IMG/VR virus record: IMGVR_UViG_3300025151_000159
Location: 1 to 32,831 of that record
Origin: a virus
Reading direction: 5' to 3' (one strand)
Length of the DNA: 32,831 nt
In this document: positions 31,940-32,831 of the stretch, piece by piece
How positions within the stretch are numbered: position 1 is the stretch's first letter
Layout: every line of letters starts with the position of its first letter
The notes under the pieces: model-generated
Seen by the model: only the letters and a program-made list of their open reading frames with translations
Databases searched by the model: none
Told to the model about the DNA's origin: nothing
Made by a program: the position numbers and the translations under genes

Positions 31940-32107
31940 TCACTTAACGTAAGTTTTGCCACGATAGCAGAAGGTGCCGTGAGACTCCTTGGACTCTACA
32001 CAACGCTGGTCATACTCAACACCACGATATGCAGTGTGAGAAATCTGAGCATCGTGAAGAGCAGCTGCTTTCTTGATCTGCTTCTTGATGATAGTAAGTG
32101 TGTTCAT
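31940..32107 (-). CDS. Small YRG-motif protein, DUF4278-like (55 aa)
   Basis: The frame starts MNTLTIIKKQIKKAAALHDA and has two YRG motifs: TAYRGVEYDQR (25-35) and FCYRGKTYVK (46-55). Cyanobacteria encode many small proteins with a YRG..Y motif (DUF4278); cyanophages carry versions of this one. The N-terminal part is a basic helix. AGGAGT lies 7 bases before the ATG, a strong ribosome site. Function unknown. Middle gene of a three-gene unit. Confidence 0.8.
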   Translation of the reverse strand: MNTLTIIKKQIKKAAALHDAQISHTAYRGVEYDQRCVESKESHGTFCYRGKTYVK

Positions 32108-32149
32108 AAGTTTACTCCTGAAATACTAGGGTTGGTAGTCCCCGTTCCT

Positions 32150-32311
32150 TCAGTCGTTTGCGTCCCATGGACAGTGTGGAGTTGCTTCTTGAATTACTTC
32201 AACAAGTTCCACTTTGACTTTATTACTCATATTCTGATGAGCATCGAGGCGTCTGATTATATCAGCAGCATCGGTGCATTTAATATCAGAATAGAGTAAT
32301 ATCTCAAACAT
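32150..32311 (-). CDS. Small conserved cyanophage protein under a structured leader (53 aa)
   Basis: Starts MFEILLYSDIKCTDAADIIR and ends VEVIQEATPHCPWDAND. It has alternating strand and helix character (I-L-L-Y-S strand, DAADIIRRLDA helix, KVELVEVI strand), so it could be a small ferredoxin-like fold. The ATG lies at the edge of a repeated 12-mer, and the ribosome site GGAG sits in a hairpin loop 10 bases upstream, which suggests translational control. It is the first gene after a strong promoter. Confidence 0.75.
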   Translation of the reverse strand: MFEILLYSDIKCTDAADIIRRLDAHQNMSNKVKVELVEVIQEATPHCPWDAND

Positions 32312-32363
32312 GGGATGAACGCTCCGTTCCGCGACTTACTTGCGTCCCAAAATGGGATGAACG
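32310..32363 (-). promoter_or_regulatory. 5' leader with direct repeat and alternative hairpins around the ribosome site
   Basis: CGTTCATCCCAT occurs twice on the minus strand, at 32363-32352 and 32321-32310, 42 bases apart; the second copy includes the AT of the start codon. Between them are GGGA, which pairs with TCCC of copy 1 (32345-32357), and GAACG, which pairs with CGTTC of copy 2 (32317-32329), leaving GAG of the ribosome site in a 3-base loop. Each element could equally pair with the other copy. Confidence 0.5.
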
Positions 32364-32371
32364 ACAGGTCT

Positions 32372-32400
32372 AGTATAGACCATACGTTCTATATAGTCAA
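32372..32400 (-). promoter_or_regulatory. Sigma-70 promoter TTGACT-N17-TATACT
   Basis: The minus strand has TTGACT at 32400-32395 and TATACT at 32377-32372, with a 17-base spacer (10 of 12 consensus bases). The transcript should start near 32365, right at the first copy of the leader repeat. Confidence 0.78.
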
Positions 32401-32406
32401 CTAGTT

Positions 32407-32424
32407 TGGTATCACCTGATACCA
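32407..32424. repeat. Inverted repeat TGGTATCA-N2-TGATACCA behind the glutaredoxin-like gene
   Basis: A perfect 8-bp dyad with a 2-base centre. It starts 6 bases upstream of the -35 box at 32395-32400 and ends 2 bases from the stop of the upstream gene. No T-run follows, so it is either a weak terminator or an operator/activator site for the promoter. Confidence 0.5.
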
Positions 32425-32426
32425 GT

Positions 32427-32666
32427 TTATAAAAACATTCCTGTATCGCTCATAAACTTGAGTGTTTCTTTCAATGTTCCACGATGGTTGAGTCCAATAG
32501 AAATCTGAGGATACTCTGCCTCACTACCAAACTCATCCCGAAACTGTCTGTCACTAAAGTCAACACCAAGTAAGAACTCCCTTACCTCCTGACCACATGC
32601 TTCAAGAACCATCTTTGCTCTTTCAGATTCTTGACTCCCATTTGAATACACAAGTGCCTGTCTCAT
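32427..32666 (-). CDS. Glutaredoxin-fold protein with SxxS in place of CxxC (79 aa)
   Basis: The thioredoxin-fold plan is visible: first strand ALVYS (4-8), active-site turn NG-SQES-ERAK (9-18), helix to C24, the cis-proline segment EYPQISIG (51-58), and the RGTLKETLKFM helix. In glutaredoxins residues 11 and 14 are the cysteines of CPYC; here both are serine. So it should not act as a dithiol reductant. It may be a scaffold or binding protein. T4-like phages place glutaredoxin near ribonucleotide reductase genes, which may lie beyond the edge. Start overlaps the upstream TAA (TAATG). Confidence 0.75.
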   Translation of the reverse strand: MRQALVYSNGSQESERAKMVLEACGQEVREFLLGVDFSDRQFRDEFGSEAEYPQISIGLNHRGTLKETLKFMSDTGMFL

Positions 32667-32815
32667 TAGTCTTTATATGTAATTGAAATTTTTCTTTTCT
32701 CTTCACCCTTATGATTAAGCAAATAAGAATACTGAACTTCTGCATCCAGTAGTTCAGCAATCTTCTCTACCAAGTTCTTAGTAATATTCAGTTTAGTTTC
32801 TTTGCTGCCAGTCAT
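32666..32815 (-). CDS. Hypothetical small protein at the window edge (49 aa)
   Basis: The frame reads MTGSKETKLNITKNLVEKIA and ends EEKRKISITYKD. It is mixed helical with a lysine-rich C-terminus. It is coupled to the glutaredoxin-like gene by TAATG. The frame stays open upstream to the edge (LKNRL before the Met), so a longer protein starting outside is possible. No strong ribosome site is seen. Confidence 0.55.
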   Translation of the reverse strand: MTGSKETKLNITKNLVEKIAELLDAEVQYSYLLNHKGEEKRKISITYKD

Positions 32816-32831
32816 CAATCTGTTCTTGAGT
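32793..32831 (-). CDS. Possible C-terminal end of a gene from beyond the window
   Basis: One frame entering from the edge reads TQEQIDDWQQRN and stops at TAA (32795-32793), overlapping the next start by 23 bases. Twelve residues are too few to identify; it looks like a natural hydrophilic C-terminus. Confidence 0.3.
   Translation of the reverse strand, partial: TQEQIDDWQQRN

Noticed and set aside
31850-32299. A 149-codon plus-strand frame
   Set aside because: Antisense to the YRG gene and the 53-aa gene, which have better starts, ribosome sites and recognisable sequences.

Overview
The window is a piece of a T4-like cyanophage (cyanomyovirus) genome, most likely infecting marine Synechococcus or Prochlorococcus. 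The evidence is T4-type baseplate and tail genes (5, 26, 48, 53, 4), T4-type replication and transcription genes (32, 59, 33), and cyanophage-typical accessory genes (CP12-like, phoH, thyX, a YRG-motif small protein, very large beta-rich tail-fibre proteins, tRNAs). Most genes lie on the minus strand and are packed with 1-4 base overlaps (ATGA, TAATG). No stretch longer than about 110 bases lacks a gene.

Layout by position. 1-7734: adsorption genes, a tail-fibre gene cut by the window edge, two tandem paralogous small plus-strand genes, and a 1952-residue structural gene. 7777-10145: a self-contained early-type unit. It begins at a perfect sigma-70 promoter (TTGACA-N17-TATAAT) and ends at an intrinsic terminator. 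It carries two small proteins, tRNA-Ile, tRNA-Leu, two more small proteins, a 2-oxoglutarate/Fe(II) oxygenase and a Mom-like protein. 10142-22625: a late minus-strand virion block with fibre-like paralogs, a beta-helix protein, gp5 hub, a CP12-like protein, a gp27-like protein, two tape-measure-like proteins (one with an M23 peptidase-like domain), a gp51-like small ORF, gp26 and a gp54-like protein. 22627-26082: a plus-strand late block with gp4, an unknown protein, gp48 and gp53. 26136-31782: a minus-strand replication and metabolism block with gp32, an unknown protein, gp59, an oxygenase, gp33, a RecB-type exonuclease, PhoH, a small protein, ThyX and two small proteins. 31804-32831: a short leader-controlled unit of three tiny proteins, then a glutaredoxin-fold protein in which CxxC has become SxxS.

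Regulation can largely be read from the sequence. Five sigma-70 promoters with exact 17-base spacers (three of them full consensus) precede early or middle genes. NATAAATA boxes, the T4-type late promoter read by gp55/gp33, precede virion genes. One late box is a perfect 12-bp palindrome that can fire both ways. One early promoter has its -35 box inside the loop of an intrinsic terminator.

The strongest unexpected signal is a canonical -1 frameshift site (T TTT TTC) at the very end of gene 26. Its -1 frame runs without a stop into the small gp51-like ORF, and a GC-rich hairpin lies just downstream. This is the arrangement of the lambda G/GT tail chaperones. All functional calls rest on reading the sequence and remembered family features; no database search was run.
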